Source: Kutzneria buriramensis (GTDB taxonomy: Bacteria > Actinomycetota > Actinomycetes > Mycobacteriales > Pseudonocardiaceae). From it: a stretch of DNA of 64,000 bases. The stretch spans positions 62,001 to 126,000 of the forward strand of contig NZ_QUNO01000024.1 in assembly GCF_003387475.1 (NCBI RefSeq), written 5' to 3'. Numbering within the stretch: position 1 is the stretch's first letter; each line of letters begins with the position of its first letter. This document shows positions 16,281-25,204 of the stretch, in pieces. The translations under genes and the position numbers were made by a program. The notes under the pieces were generated by a model, which was given only the letters and a program-made list of their open reading frames with translations, had not been told where the DNA came from and did no database searches.

Positions 16281-17339
16281 TCAGGGCCTGCGGTGGGAGT
16301 CGTAGCGGAACTGGCGATGGCCGACGGTGACGACGGCGCCCGGTCGCAACACGACATGGCCGCCGCTCGGCACCCGGACGCACCAGTCCGTGCCGGGCTC
16401 CCGCACGAAGGTGCCGTTGGACGAACCCTCGTCGAAGAGCTTGACCTCCCAGCCCTGCGGCCGGATCCGGGCGTGCACGCCGGAGACCAGCGGATCCGCC
16501 AGCCGCAGCAGCATGACCTCGCCGGCCTCGACGCCGGAGGCGGCCTCCGGCTCGCGGCCGAGCACGTAGTCCTTGTCCAGCGGCAGGGACATGCCGTCGT
16601 CGAGCACCAGCACGCCGAGCGACGGGCGCTCCATACGGGCCCGGCTGCGCCCGGCCTGCGTCAGGCCGATGCCGCACACGCCGCAGTACTGGTCGGTGGG
16701 GTCGTTGAAGTGCCCCTTCGAGCAGCTCACGCCGACGATCTGCGAGTCCGCGTCCTCCTCCGGCGGGGCCGGGTCCTCCTCCTCGTCGTCGCCGGATTCC
16801 ACCCGCGGCGGCGGTTCGGCGGACGTCGCCTCGGCGTCCTCGGGCTCCGTCTCGTCGACGGTGCCGTACTGGAGCGCGTCGGCCCGCACGACTCCGGACG
16901 TGAGCTCGCTCCACGAGCAGAAGCCCGGGATCTCCTCGCCGATCTCGCCGGTGATCGACATGACCGGGGAGGCGACCAGACGGTCCACAATGGTCACCGC
17001 GTCCTGGCCGTCCAGGCGCAGCTCGCCGTCCTCCATGGTGACGCGCAGCCGGGCGTTGCCGTGCACGGCGACCGCGATGCCGTCGTCGACGGCGCCGAAG
17101 GCGCACAGCGACGGGAACGAGTCCACCGACGCCGTCAGGGTTTTCACCAGGTGCCGCAGCAGATGCCGGCCGGGCTGGGCGGTGCCGGCGGCGGCCTTCG
17201 CCTCGGCCAGAATGCTGCGCACGCTGTCCTCCGCGCCGGGCGGCACCTCGCACAGCAGGACGAGGTCCTCGTGCCTCGCCAGCACGCCGTTGCCCGGTCG
17301 CAGCCGCATGCTCGGGCTCGGGCCAGTCAGATTCTTCAC
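16281..17339 (-). CDS. FHA-domain protein with Cys-rich knuckle
   Basis: The 352-residue protein has three parts. An N-terminal ~135-residue domain of unknown type is followed by an acidic, proline-rich linker. A short metal-binding-like segment comes next (CSKGHFNDPTDQYCGVCG). The C-terminal forkhead-associated domain has YVLGREPEA, LVSGVHARI and GSSNGTFV. FHA domains bind phosphothreonine peptides, so a Ser/Thr kinase input is implied. GTG 17339 has GGGAGG just upstream and overlaps the stop of the preceding gene by four bases (GTGA), indicating translational coupling. Its position next to a cation antiporter suggests phospho-dependent control of transport. No kinase is encoded in the window. 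Confidence 0.85.
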   Translation of the reverse strand: MKNLTGPSPSMRLRPGNGVLARHEDLVLLCEVPPGAEDSVRSILAEAKAAAGTAQPGRHLLRHLVKTLTASVDSFPSLCAFGAVDDGIAVAVHGNARLRVTMEDGELRLDGQDAVTIVDRLVASPVMSITGEIGEEIPGFCSWSELTSGVVRADALQYGTVDETEPEDAEATSAEPPPRVESGDDEEEDPAPPEEDADSQIVGVSCSKGHFNDPTDQYCGVCGIGLTQAGRSRARMERPSLGVLVLDDGMSLPLDKDYVLGREPEAASGVEAGEVMLLRLADPLVSGVHARIRPQGWEVKLFDEGSSNGTFVREPGTDWCVRVPSGGHVVLRPGAVVTVGHRQFRYDSHRRP

Positions 17340-17773
17340 AGCAACCTCCCACCACGGAAACGCCAGCGGATGAACGGCACCCGCATCGGGCCGTTCGCGA
17401 CGAGCCAGACGACGAGCCACACCACCGTGAAGTGGATGACGAACGCGGCCGGCGCCACCGCGGCCGGCAGGAAGGGCAGCCAGCCCTGGGTCGCGAGGTA
17501 GCCCACCAGCAGCCCCTCGGGGATCCCGGTGAACAGGCCGAACATCGTCGGCCAGTCCTTCTCCCAGCGCCACTGCATCAGCAGGTGGTAGAGCAGCTCC
17601 CACGCGATGCCGATGACGGCGACCGCGCCGAGCACGACGAACGTCGCCTGGTACTTGTCCGCCAGCGGGGCGTCCATCGGCAGCACCGGCGTCAGCGCCG
17701 CGGTGACCAGCGCGCCGACGACGGCCAGCAGCCACAATCGCGTCTGAATCCGGCCGAACAGGGTCGGAACCAT
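17336..17773 (-). CDS. Small four-helix membrane protein, unknown function
   Basis: The 145-residue protein has about four hydrophobic segments: LWLLAVVGALVTAALTPV, FVVLGAVAVIGIAWELLYHL, GLLVGYLATQGWLPFLPAAV and VIHFTVVWLVVWLVANG. A basic C terminus (RVPFIRWRFRGGRLL) follows. I recognise no family. It is coupled to the FHA gene by a four-base overlap and follows the FAD/NAD gene by 12 bases, so it may be the membrane partner of that pair. Confidence 0.75.
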   Translation of the reverse strand: MVPTLFGRIQTRLWLLAVVGALVTAALTPVLPMDAPLADKYQATFVVLGAVAVIGIAWELLYHLLMQWRWEKDWPTMFGLFTGIPEGLLVGYLATQGWLPFLPAAVAPAAFVIHFTVVWLVVWLVANGPMRVPFIRWRFRGGRLL

Positions 17774-17785
17774 CTCACTCTCCTC

Positions 17786-19339
17786 TCAGAGCTGCCGGCC
17801 GGTGGCCCAGCGCAGCCATTCCAACGTCGACGCGATCGGCCCCAGGTGACGGCAGTGCCCGCGCCGCGCGATGTCGTCGACGACCTCCTGCGCCGCGATC
17901 TGGAGCCCGAGGAAGGTGTCCACGCCCGGGAACGGGCCGCCCAGTGACGCCGCGCCGGTCACGTACACCCGGCCCGGGCCGCTGTCGGCGCCGATCAGCT
18001 CGAAGCTGCCCTTGACGTCCATGCGCCCCAACGGGTTCAGCTGCGCGCCGCCGTGCACGAGGAGGTCCCGCAGCACCTGGTGCTCGGTCACCTCGGCGTT
18101 CAGACCGGTGCAGTCGATGACGAAGTCCGGCTCCACCTCGAACTCGCCCTGCTCCACCCGCATCCGGGCGGTCAGCTTGGGACCGGTGTCCTGGAGGTCG
18201 CTGATCGTGCCGCAGACCGCGTGGTACCAGCCCTCCTCGCGGGCCGTCCGCAGCTGCCGCTGCCACTCCCGCCGGTAGGCGGTAGTGGTGCCGCCGATCT
18301 CCTCGTACACGTCGGCGCGGTCCTTGCCGTGCAGCGACGCCATCCGCGCCTTCAGCTGGCCGCCCCACACCGACTTCGGGTAGTTGAAGCCCTGGTAGGC
18401 GAAGCCGTGCTTGCCGGAGCGGCGGGCCCACGGGTGCGGGCCGTGCGAACCGGTGACGTAGGTCCGCAGCAGGTGGATGATGCGGGTCGGCTGGCCGTAC
18501 CGCTGCCGGTCCAGGATGAGCCGCTCCAGCACCCGGGACGCGACGATGCCGCCGCCGCGGACCAGTACCGTGCCGGGGCGACGGCGCAGGGCGTGGTAGA
18601 CGTGCTCGTGGTTCTCGTACGCGTTGACAACCCGGTGGTGGTCGTTCTTGCGCTCGCGGAACTCCTGGAGCTCGGGCAGGAACTTCAGGCCCGGGTAGCC
18701 GACGGCGAGGTGCACGTCCCGCACCCGCAGCGCCATCGGCTGGGGGTCCTCCTGCCGCTCGTCGACGAACAGCACGTAGTAGCCGCCGCCGACCCGCTTG
18801 CGCACCAGCTGCGCGTCGCCGCGGACGAGCATGTCCCAGTAGCGGATCCGCCGCGCCTCCCGCTCGATGGACTTCATCACGTCGCCCAGCCGCGGCGTGT
18901 AGTAGTCGTCGAAGATCGGCTCGACGAACACGTGCGCCAGCGGGCCCAGGCTGCGGTCCCGGATGGCCTCCTGGAGGGCGTAGGACGGGAAACCCCAGAG
19001 GTTGTCCGGCCGGGACGCGGAGTCGGAGCGGATCCGGTCGGTCGGCGAGATCTGCGACGAGTTCGCCAGCCGCTCGTAGGTCTGCCAGGGGTGGCTCAGG
19101 TTGGAGACCACCCGCAGGCCGGAGGTGGGGACGCCGCCGGCGACGCGGAGGTAGTCGGCGAGGATGTACGAGCCGATCCCGCCACCCACGGTGGCGATCG
19201 GCGTGTCCTGCACGGGAATCCCGTACCCAGCGATCATCTCGTCGGTCCAGGCGCCGGCGCTGGCCAGCAGCCGCGCCAGGGGCCGAACCGGTGTTCCGGC
19301 AGCGGATTCCTGCCGGTGGACGTCAACCACCTCGGTCAC
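17786..19339 (-). CDS. FAD/NAD(P)-binding oxidoreductase-like protein
   Basis: The 517-residue protein has two dinucleotide-binding sites: ATVGGGIGSYILADYLR (about 49-65) and VLVRGGGIVASRVLERLI (about 268-285). A third conserved segment, FVIDCTGLNAEV, and a C-terminal YVTGAASLGGPF are of the type seen in FAD-dependent monooxygenase-like and lysine/ornithine hydroxylase-like proteins. The reaction is unknown. GTG 19339 is used because the homology-rich region begins ~45 residues in and no better start exists upstream. It heads the operon with the 4-TM, FHA and antiporter genes. The combination suggests redox sensing coupled to ion transport, but tailoring in the nearby cluster is an alternative. 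Confidence 0.75.
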   Translation of the reverse strand: MTEVVDVHRQESAAGTPVRPLARLLASAGAWTDEMIAGYGIPVQDTPIATVGGGIGSYILADYLRVAGGVPTSGLRVVSNLSHPWQTYERLANSSQISPTDRIRSDSASRPDNLWGFPSYALQEAIRDRSLGPLAHVFVEPIFDDYYTPRLGDVMKSIEREARRIRYWDMLVRGDAQLVRKRVGGGYYVLFVDERQEDPQPMALRVRDVHLAVGYPGLKFLPELQEFRERKNDHHRVVNAYENHEHVYHALRRRPGTVLVRGGGIVASRVLERLILDRQRYGQPTRIIHLLRTYVTGSHGPHPWARRSGKHGFAYQGFNYPKSVWGGQLKARMASLHGKDRADVYEEIGGTTTAYRREWQRQLRTAREEGWYHAVCGTISDLQDTGPKLTARMRVEQGEFEVEPDFVIDCTGLNAEVTEHQVLRDLLVHGGAQLNPLGRMDVKGSFELIGADSGPGRVYVTGAASLGGPFPGVDTFLGLQIAAQEVVDDIARRGHCRHLGPIASTLEWLRWATGRQL

Positions 19340-19443
19340 GATCTCAACTTCCCTTCAGCATGATGCCCACGTCGGTCCCGGCTCCGTCCTCGGCGGCCGT
19401 CGCTCCACTGTGGACGAAACGGCGGTCCGGGCCGGTCGTCAAC

Positions 19444-20067
19444 TCACTCGCCGCGCAGCCACGCGTCGTTGGCGGCGTACACGGCGCGGATGAGGTCGGG
19501 CCGGTCCAGGCCGGGCCGGTCCGGGTGGTTCCCCCAGCCGGCCTTGTTGGACCAGTACTGGGTGTAGCGGTAGGAGGGCCGGCACGACGCCAGCAGCTCC
19601 TCGTCGAAGGTGATCACGTCGCCGACGTGGTCCGGCACGAGCGTGTCGCGCATGTAGACCGCCCGGAACTCCACGATGCGCCAGTCGTCCTGGCGCTTCT
19701 CGACGCGGAAGGTCATGCGCTCCCACACCAGGATGGTCATCTCGGTCTTGTCGATCTCGACCGGCATGGCGATCTGCGCGGGCAGGTCGGCGACGGCGCG
19801 GTTGCCGTTCACCTCGACCTGGATGGGGCCGAGCTGGTGCAGGCCGCTGCCGCGGTCACCGATCGCGGCCAGTTTCCTGGTGTGCTCGATGAACTCCGCG
19901 CCGCTGCACGTCGTCCAGCCGACGGCCATGATGGTGTCGGGGTAGTAGAACTGGGCCATCGAGTCCCAGTCGCCGGTGTCGCGCGCCCACCGCTCGCGCA
20001 CGATGCACTGGCGAACCGCCTCGACCGCCAACAGCTCCGCCAGGCTCTGTCGTTCGAATGTACCCAT
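19444..20067 (-). CDS. SnoaL-like / NTF2-fold protein
   Basis: The 207-residue protein has the SnoaL_4-type pattern. An N-terminal helix VEAVRQCIVRERWARDTGDWDSMAQFYYPDTIM is followed by strands including MTILVWERMTFRVEKRQDDWRIVEF. NTF2-fold members include cyclases, isomerases and ring-hydroxylating dioxygenase beta subunits. A C-terminal extension (about 160-207, FDEELLASCRPSYRYTQYW) is longer than the basic fold. No catalytic residue can be assigned with confidence. It has a candidate cluster operator 56 bases before its ATG, which argues that it belongs to the biosynthetic regulon. Confidence 0.75.
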   Translation of the reverse strand: MGTFERQSLAELLAVEAVRQCIVRERWARDTGDWDSMAQFYYPDTIMAVGWTTCSGAEFIEHTRKLAAIGDRGSGLHQLGPIQVEVNGNRAVADLPAQIAMPVEIDKTEMTILVWERMTFRVEKRQDDWRIVEFRAVYMRDTLVPDHVGDVITFDEELLASCRPSYRYTQYWSNKAGWGNHPDRPGLDRPDLIRAVYAANDAWLRGE

Positions 20068-20122
20068 GGAGACGTTTATCGCAGTGCCCGGCGGCGTGAC
20101 TCCACCACCACGGCCGGACTCC

Positions 20123-20141
20123 GTCAGGTGCCCGACAGGTC
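20123..20141. promoter_or_regulatory. Candidate cluster operator D (GTCAGGTGcccGACAGGTC)
   Basis: Read toward the SnoaL-like gene it is GACCTGTC-ggg-CACCTGAC, a weaker copy of operator A with the same 3-base spacer. It lies 56 bases before the ATG at 20067 and touches the stop codon of the LAL regulator gene. Confidence 0.4.
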
Positions 20142-22776
20142 ACGACGCGGACAGGTCCAACCTGGACAGTTCGCGGCGGGAGGCGATCCCCAGTTTGGGA
20201 TACGCCTTGTAAAGGTGGTGTTCGACCGTTCGGGGGCTGAGGAACAGCGCGGCGGCGATCTCCCGGCTGGTGCCGCCGTCGGCCGCCAGCCGCACGACCT
20301 GGAGTTCCTGCGGCGTCAGCCGATCGAGCAGGTTCGCCGCCGTGGGCCGGGCCACCGCAACGGTTTCCCCGGTCGCCCGCAGCTCGGTCCGCGCGCGCTC
20401 GGCCCAGGTGGCGGCCCGCAGCCGTTCGAACGTCTCCATCGCCGACCGCAGCGGGTGACGCGCGTCACTGCGACGCCGGACGCGGCGCAGCCATTCGCCG
20501 TACAGAAGCTCCGTTCGGGCCCGTTCGAACGGGCGATTTGCCTGTGCGTGCAACCGAAGTGCCCGTTCGTACGGCTCCTCGTCGTCGCCCAGCAGCGCGC
20601 GGCACCGCAGCGCGACGGCGCGGGCCCAGGACTGCCGCCCGGCCTCGGCCCACGCCTCGAACCGCCGTAGCGACTGCTCGGCCCGCTCGGGCTGCCCCAG
20701 CCGGACGGCGGCTTCGACGTGGTCGGGGGCGGCCGCCATGATCACCGTGGTGTGCCGGCCCGGCCCCTGTCGCGCCTCCTCGAACCGGTCGATCGCGGCC
20801 TCGTAGTCGCCGAGGCCCAGCGCGAGCAGGATCAGCGCGCCGTGGCTGCCGGCTCCACCGGCGTCCGGCATCTCCACGGCGAGCCGGCGGCACCGCTGCT
20901 CGTCGCCCTCGATCGCCGCGACCCTGGCCAGCGTGCTGTTGAGCCGTACGACCCGGTGGTGCAGGCCGGTGTCCTCGGCGATGGCCACCGCTTCGGCCAC
21001 GGTTGCCTCGGCGTCCCGGTGGTGGCCGACCCGGATCTGGGCCCCCGCCAGGTCCTGGAGCAGCTGGGGGAGTGCGGCGATCAGGCCCTGTTCACGGCAC
21101 CGCACCACCTCGGCGGTGGCCAGTTGGAGCGTCGCGGCGTCGTCGCCGATGAGCATCCCGGTGAAGATGGCCCTTGCGCGTGCGGCACCGTCCGCCGACC
21201 GGCCCTGGGCGACGAGTTCCGCCAGTACGGGCAGGCCGCGGGCGTAGTCGTCGTCGACCAGGTGCGCCATGCCGGTCACCATGAGGTCCGGCCGGCCGAT
21301 GTCGGCGCACATCCGGGCGGCGGTGCGGATCGAGTCGGCGTCACCGCAGAACCAGGCGTAGCCGGCGCTGGTGCGCAGCATCGCCGCGGCCTGGTCGGGA
21401 TGGGCGTGCGCGGCCCGTTCGATCAGCAGCCGGGCGGCCCGTCGCGGCTCGCCCAGCTCGAACTCCACGGCCGCCCGGACCGGCGGCAGCTCGGCCACCG
21501 CCTCGGGGCCGTCGGCGAGCTGTTCGGCCTGCTCGGCGAGGTCACCGGCCCGGTCGGCGTGGCCGGCGGTGAACGCCAGCGATGCCGCGGTGCCCAGCCA
21601 GGCCGCCCGGTTCCGTGATACCGACGTGAACTGTGCGGCCTGCTGGTACCAGCCGGCGGCAGTGGCGTACGCGGTCCGGTGACGGGCCCGCTCGGCCGCC
21701 TGCACGAGTTCGGCCGCCACCTCCTCGTCCTGGCCCATGGTCGCCGCCGCGAGGTGCCGGATCCGGCTGTCGGGGTCGTGCGCGGCGTCGGCGAGGGCCT
21801 GGTGGACGGCGACCCGCCGGGCCAGCACCGCGCCCTGGTAGGCGGCCGACGCGATCAGCGGATGCCGGAACGTGACGGTGTTCCCGTCCACCCGAAGCAG
21901 CTGGGCGGTCTCGGCCTCGGCCAGGTCGCCGGGGCCGACGCCGAGCGCGGCGGCCGCGCCGAGCAGCGTCGGCAGATGACCGCGGCCCTCCGCCGCGGCG
22001 ATCACCATCATCAGCCGGGTGCGTTCGGGCAGCCGGCTGATCTGGGCGCGGAACGTGGCGAGCACCCGGTCGGCGATCGGCAGCGGCACCGGCCCGATCG
22101 GGTGGCCGCGCTGGGCCGCCGCGAACTCGATCAGCGCCAGCGGATTGCCGGCGGACTCGGCGATCACCTGGTCGCGCAGGGCCAGGGCGAGACCGTGCTC
22201 GGCGACCAGCAGCGCGGCGTCCGCGTCGTCCAATCTGGACAGTGGGATCTCGGGGATGCCCGGTGCGGCGAAGCCCTCCTCCCGTGCCGCGAACAGGATC
22301 GCGATGCCCTCCTCGGCGAGCCGGCGGGCGGCGAACAGCAACGCGTCGGTGGTCGCCTGATCGAGCCAGTGCGCGTCGTCGACGAGACACAGGATCGGCC
22401 CGTCGTCGGCGAGATCGGCGAGCAGGGTGAGAACCGCCAGCCCCATGAGGAAACGATCGTGCCCGCCGGCTTGGCCGGAGCCGAGCACCGCTCGCAGCGC
22501 GCCCGCCTGTGCGGCCGGCAGGGCGTCGATACGGTCCTGAACGGGCCACAGCAGCTGGACCAGGCCGGCGAAGGCCAGCTCCGCCTCGCCTTCGATCCCG
22601 GTCACCCGCAGCAGTCGCAGGCCCGCCTCGGATGCCTCGTCGGCGGCCCAGGCCAGCAGCGCGGACTTGCCGATCCCCGGTTCACCCCGCAGCGTCAGCG
22701 CCCCACTGCGGCCGTCGCGGGCCACGGTGATCAGCGACCGCACCGACGCCTGCGCGGTGGACCTGCCGTACAGCAC
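20140..22776 (-). CDS. LAL-family LuxR transcriptional regulator with AAA ATPase domain
   Basis: The 878-residue protein has the architecture of large ATP-binding LuxR regulators (MalT/PikD type). A Walker A motif GEPGIGKSALL lies about residues 36-46, with ILCLVDDAHWLDQ as Walker B. A long TPR-like helical middle follows. The C-terminal helix-turn-helix is LTPQELQVVRLAADGGTSREIAAALFLSPRTVEHHLYKAYPKLG (quoted in parts here as TPQELQVVRLAADGG and SREIAAALFLSPRTVEHHL). Such proteins are typical pathway-specific activators in actinomycete clusters. It is the only regulator in the first 28 kb and is the obvious candidate to bind the repeated GTCARGTC-type motif, though its own promoter lacks it. 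GTG at 22776 was chosen because the P-loop follows at the usual distance. Confidence 0.92.
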   Translation of the reverse strand: MLYGRSTAQASVRSLITVARDGRSGALTLRGEPGIGKSALLAWAADEASEAGLRLLRVTGIEGEAELAFAGLVQLLWPVQDRIDALPAAQAGALRAVLGSGQAGGHDRFLMGLAVLTLLADLADDGPILCLVDDAHWLDQATTDALLFAARRLAEEGIAILFAAREEGFAAPGIPEIPLSRLDDADAALLVAEHGLALALRDQVIAESAGNPLALIEFAAAQRGHPIGPVPLPIADRVLATFRAQISRLPERTRLMMVIAAAEGRGHLPTLLGAAAALGVGPGDLAEAETAQLLRVDGNTVTFRHPLIASAAYQGAVLARRVAVHQALADAAHDPDSRIRHLAAATMGQDEEVAAELVQAAERARHRTAYATAAGWYQQAAQFTSVSRNRAAWLGTAASLAFTAGHADRAGDLAEQAEQLADGPEAVAELPPVRAAVEFELGEPRRAARLLIERAAHAHPDQAAAMLRTSAGYAWFCGDADSIRTAARMCADIGRPDLMVTGMAHLVDDDYARGLPVLAELVAQGRSADGAARARAIFTGMLIGDDAATLQLATAEVVRCREQGLIAALPQLLQDLAGAQIRVGHHRDAEATVAEAVAIAEDTGLHHRVVRLNSTLARVAAIEGDEQRCRRLAVEMPDAGGAGSHGALILLALGLGDYEAAIDRFEEARQGPGRHTTVIMAAAPDHVEAAVRLGQPERAEQSLRRFEAWAEAGRQSWARAVALRCRALLGDDEEPYERALRLHAQANRPFERARTELLYGEWLRRVRRRSDARHPLRSAMETFERLRAATWAERARTELRATGETVAVARPTAANLLDRLTPQELQVVRLAADGGTSREIAAALFLSPRTVEHHLYKAYPKLGIASRRELSRLDLSAS

Positions 22777-22882
22777 GGGGCACGCCTCCCTCGGTACGTG
22801 GCCGAAACCTACGTAACCTTACCGATTCGGGCCCCGGTGCCCACTTCCTACCGTGGTGGCACGTCCACCTGGGGAGGATGCT

Positions 22883-23956
22883 GTGAACGACATCTTCGAG
22901 CCGCTGCGGCTCGGCAAACTGGACCTGCCCAACCGCCTGGTGATGGCGCCGATGACCCGCAGCCGCGCGTACGGCGGGGTGGTCGGGGAGCTGACGGCGG
23001 AGTACTACTCACAACGCGCCGGCGCGGGCCTGATCATCACCGAGGGCACGCAGCCCTGCGTGATCGGGCAGGGCGACATCAACACCCCCGGCCTGCACTC
23101 GCCGCAGCAGGTCGCGGCGTGGCGCCGGGTGACCGACGCCGTGCACGAGCGCGGCGGCCGGATCTTCGTGCAGCTCATGCACGCCGGCCGGCTCGCCCAC
23201 CCCAGCCTGTATCCGGACGGCGCGCTGCCGCTGGCGCCGTCGGCGATCGCGTCCGGGGCGCGGATGTACACCCCCGACGGCATGCTGGACCACCCCACGC
23301 CTCGGGCGATGACGCTCGCGGACATCATCCAGGCCGTGGAGGACTTCGTGTCCGCCGCGCGCAACGCGATGGAGGCCGGCTTCGACGGCGTGGAGCTGCA
23401 CGGTGCCAGCGGATTCCTGATCCACCAGTTCCTGTCGACGAATTCGAACACCCGCACCGACGCCTACGGCGGCTCGGTCGAGAACCGGATCCGGTTCGCA
23501 GTCGAGGTCGCGCAGGCCGTGAGCGACGCGATCGGACCCGACCGGACCGGCATCCGGATCTCGCCCGCCATCAGCTACAACGGCATCGACGAGACCGACA
23601 CCGACGTGCTCTACCCCGCGCTGGCTCGCGCGCTCGCCCCGCTCGGCCTGGCGTACCTGCACCTGGTCGAGGTGAACAACCGGGACCTGACCGAGGTGAT
23701 GCGGGCTACGTGGCCCGGGCCGCTGATCCTCAACCCGCACCGCACGCGGGAGGAGCGCCCGGCCAGCGGCGATGCCGCCGCCGACGTCCTGCGCGCGGGG
23801 CTGGCCGACGCGGTCAGCCTCGCCACGCTCTGGCTGGCCAACCCCGACCTGCCGGCGCGGATCCGGGCCGGCGGCCCGTTCAACGCGGCCGACCCCGACA
23901 CGTACTACGGCGGGGACCACCGGGGCTACACCGACTACCCCACATTGGAGTCGTGA
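22883..23956 (+). CDS. Old Yellow Enzyme family alkene reductase
   Basis: The 357-residue FMN enzyme has the OYE TIM-barrel signatures: LPNRLVMAPMTRSRA, GAGLIITEGT, FVQLMHAGRLAHPSL, and the DGVELHGASGFLIHQFLS segment with the His-Gly-Ala substrate site. The catalytic proton-donor region reads TDAYGGSVENRIRF. It reduces activated C=C bonds with NAD(P)H. GTG 22883 has GGGGAGG six bases upstream. Its stop overlaps the following MFS start by one base (TGATG), so the two are translationally coupled. Reduction of an unsaturated intermediate followed by export is plausible but not shown. Confidence 0.92.
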   Translation: MNDIFEPLRLGKLDLPNRLVMAPMTRSRAYGGVVGELTAEYYSQRAGAGLIITEGTQPCVIGQGDINTPGLHSPQQVAAWRRVTDAVHERGGRIFVQLMHAGRLAHPSLYPDGALPLAPSAIASGARMYTPDGMLDHPTPRAMTLADIIQAVEDFVSAARNAMEAGFDGVELHGASGFLIHQFLSTNSNTRTDAYGGSVENRIRFAVEVAQAVSDAIGPDRTGIRISPAISYNGIDETDTDVLYPALARALAPLGLAYLHLVEVNNRDLTEVMRATWPGPLILNPHRTREERPASGDAAADVLRAGLADAVSLATLWLANPDLPARIRAGGPFNAADPDTYYGGDHRGYTDYPTLES

Positions 23957-25155
23957 TGACCGCCGCCACCGCACCGCGGGAAGAAACTGTCAGCCGCGCG
24001 CCGAGCGCCCCGTGGCTCGCGCTGCTGGCCGGACCCCTGTCGTTCGGCATCGCCGCTCCCGCCCTGATTCTGTCCCGTGTGGCTGGTGACCTCGGGGTGT
24101 CGGTGGCCGCGGCTACCTGGATCGTCACCGGCTTCGGCCTCGGCATCGCCGTCGGCACACCGTTGCTGGCCGGGCTGATCGGTCATCGCGGCGTACGCGC
24201 CGCGCTGACCACCAGCGCCGGGCTGGTCCTGCTCGGGGTGGTGCTGGCCGTTGCCGTGCCCTCCCTGCCGGTGCTGGCCGCCGCCGGGGTGATCCAGGGT
24301 CTCGGCTCCGCCGGCCTGACGGCGATCGCCATGAACCTGGCCAAGTCGCCGCGCGTCATGGGACTCGTCACGGCGGCGCTGGCGGTGTTCGGCGCGACCG
24401 CACCGCTGGTCGGGTCGCTGCTCAGCGATGCCGTGTCGTGGCAGGCGACTTTGGCGCTGCCCGGGGTGAGCCTGCTCGCCGTGCCGGCCTGTCTGCGTTT
24501 TGCCCCAACGGCTCCTACCGCTCGCGAGGGGTTCGACGGCAGGGGCGCAGTGCTGCTGACCGCAGTGGTCACGGCGCTGGTATTCGTTCCACAGTGGCCG
24601 GTCGTGGCTGGCGCTTGCGTGGTCGCCTTCGGAGTGCTGCTCGGCTTCCACCTTCGCATGCGTCCCAACGGGTTCGTGCCGACGGTTCTGCTTCGCACGC
24701 CCCGGTTCCTGATCTCCTCGGGACTGGCGTTCGCCCTCGCCGTCGTCAACTTCGGCATGTTCTACGGTGTCCCGATCCAGCTGGCCAAGCACGCCGGGTG
24801 GTCGGCCAGCCAGATCGGGATCGCCATGCTGTGGCCGTTGTTGTTGGGCGGCACGGTGTCCTGGGTTGTCGTGACGGCCACGGCGCGGCTGCGCATGGGC
24901 GTCGTGCTCACCGGTTTCATCGCCGCGGGCGTCACGGCGGCGCTGCTCGGCCTCACGAGCGTCAACCCCGTGGTTCTCCTCGTGGCACCGGGGATATCGG
25001 CCCTCACGGCCGCATCCGGCCAGGGCGTGTTCGCGGTTCGGGCGACAGCGGCCGTGCCCGACGAGCGGCGATCGGCCGCGATCGGCCTGTTCACCCTGTG
25101 CTACCTGCTCGGCGCGGCGTTCGGGCCGGCCATCGTGGCACTGCTGGCCGGCTGA
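23956..25155 (+). CDS. MFS transporter, second copy
   Basis: The 399-residue membrane protein has ~12 hydrophobic segments and MFS features such as GVSVAAATWIVTGFGLGIAVGTPLLAGLIGHRGVRA around the helix 2-3 loop (about residues 40-75). The ATG at 23956 overlaps the OYE stop codon (a GTG three bases earlier is also possible). It is not a close copy of the MFS protein at 3800. Transport of a cluster product or precursor is inferred from the coupling. Confidence 0.85.
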   Translation: MTAATAPREETVSRAPSAPWLALLAGPLSFGIAAPALILSRVAGDLGVSVAAATWIVTGFGLGIAVGTPLLAGLIGHRGVRAALTTSAGLVLLGVVLAVAVPSLPVLAAAGVIQGLGSAGLTAIAMNLAKSPRVMGLVTAALAVFGATAPLVGSLLSDAVSWQATLALPGVSLLAVPACLRFAPTAPTAREGFDGRGAVLLTAVVTALVFVPQWPVVAGACVVAFGVLLGFHLRMRPNGFVPTVLLRTPRFLISSGLAFALAVVNFGMFYGVPIQLAKHAGWSASQIGIAMLWPLLLGGTVSWVVVTATARLRMGVVLTGFIAAGVTAALLGLTSVNPVVLLVAPGISALTAASGQGVFAVRATAAVPDERRSAAIGLFTLCYLLGAAFGPAIVALLAG

Positions 25156-25167
25156 ACCCGGACAGCA

Positions 25168-25199
25168 TGATGGGCACCATCCGCGGATGGTGCCCATCA
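25168..25199. terminator. Bidirectional 15-bp hairpin
   Basis: TGATGGGCACCATCC and GGATGGTGCCCATCA form an almost loop-less stem between the convergent MFS and oxidoreductase genes, 13 bases after the MFS stop. Confidence 0.8.
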
Positions 25200-25204
25200 A
25201 TCTT

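Noticed and set aside
18053-19363. Rightward open frame inside the FAD/NAD gene
   Set aside because: It is a shadow of the real leftward gene, which has two dinucleotide-binding motifs and operon spacing.
21679-23955. A long rightward open frame upstream of the second MFS gene, opposite the LAL gene
   Set aside because: It is Arg/Gly-rich low-complexity translation with no start signal. The MFS homology begins only at 23956.
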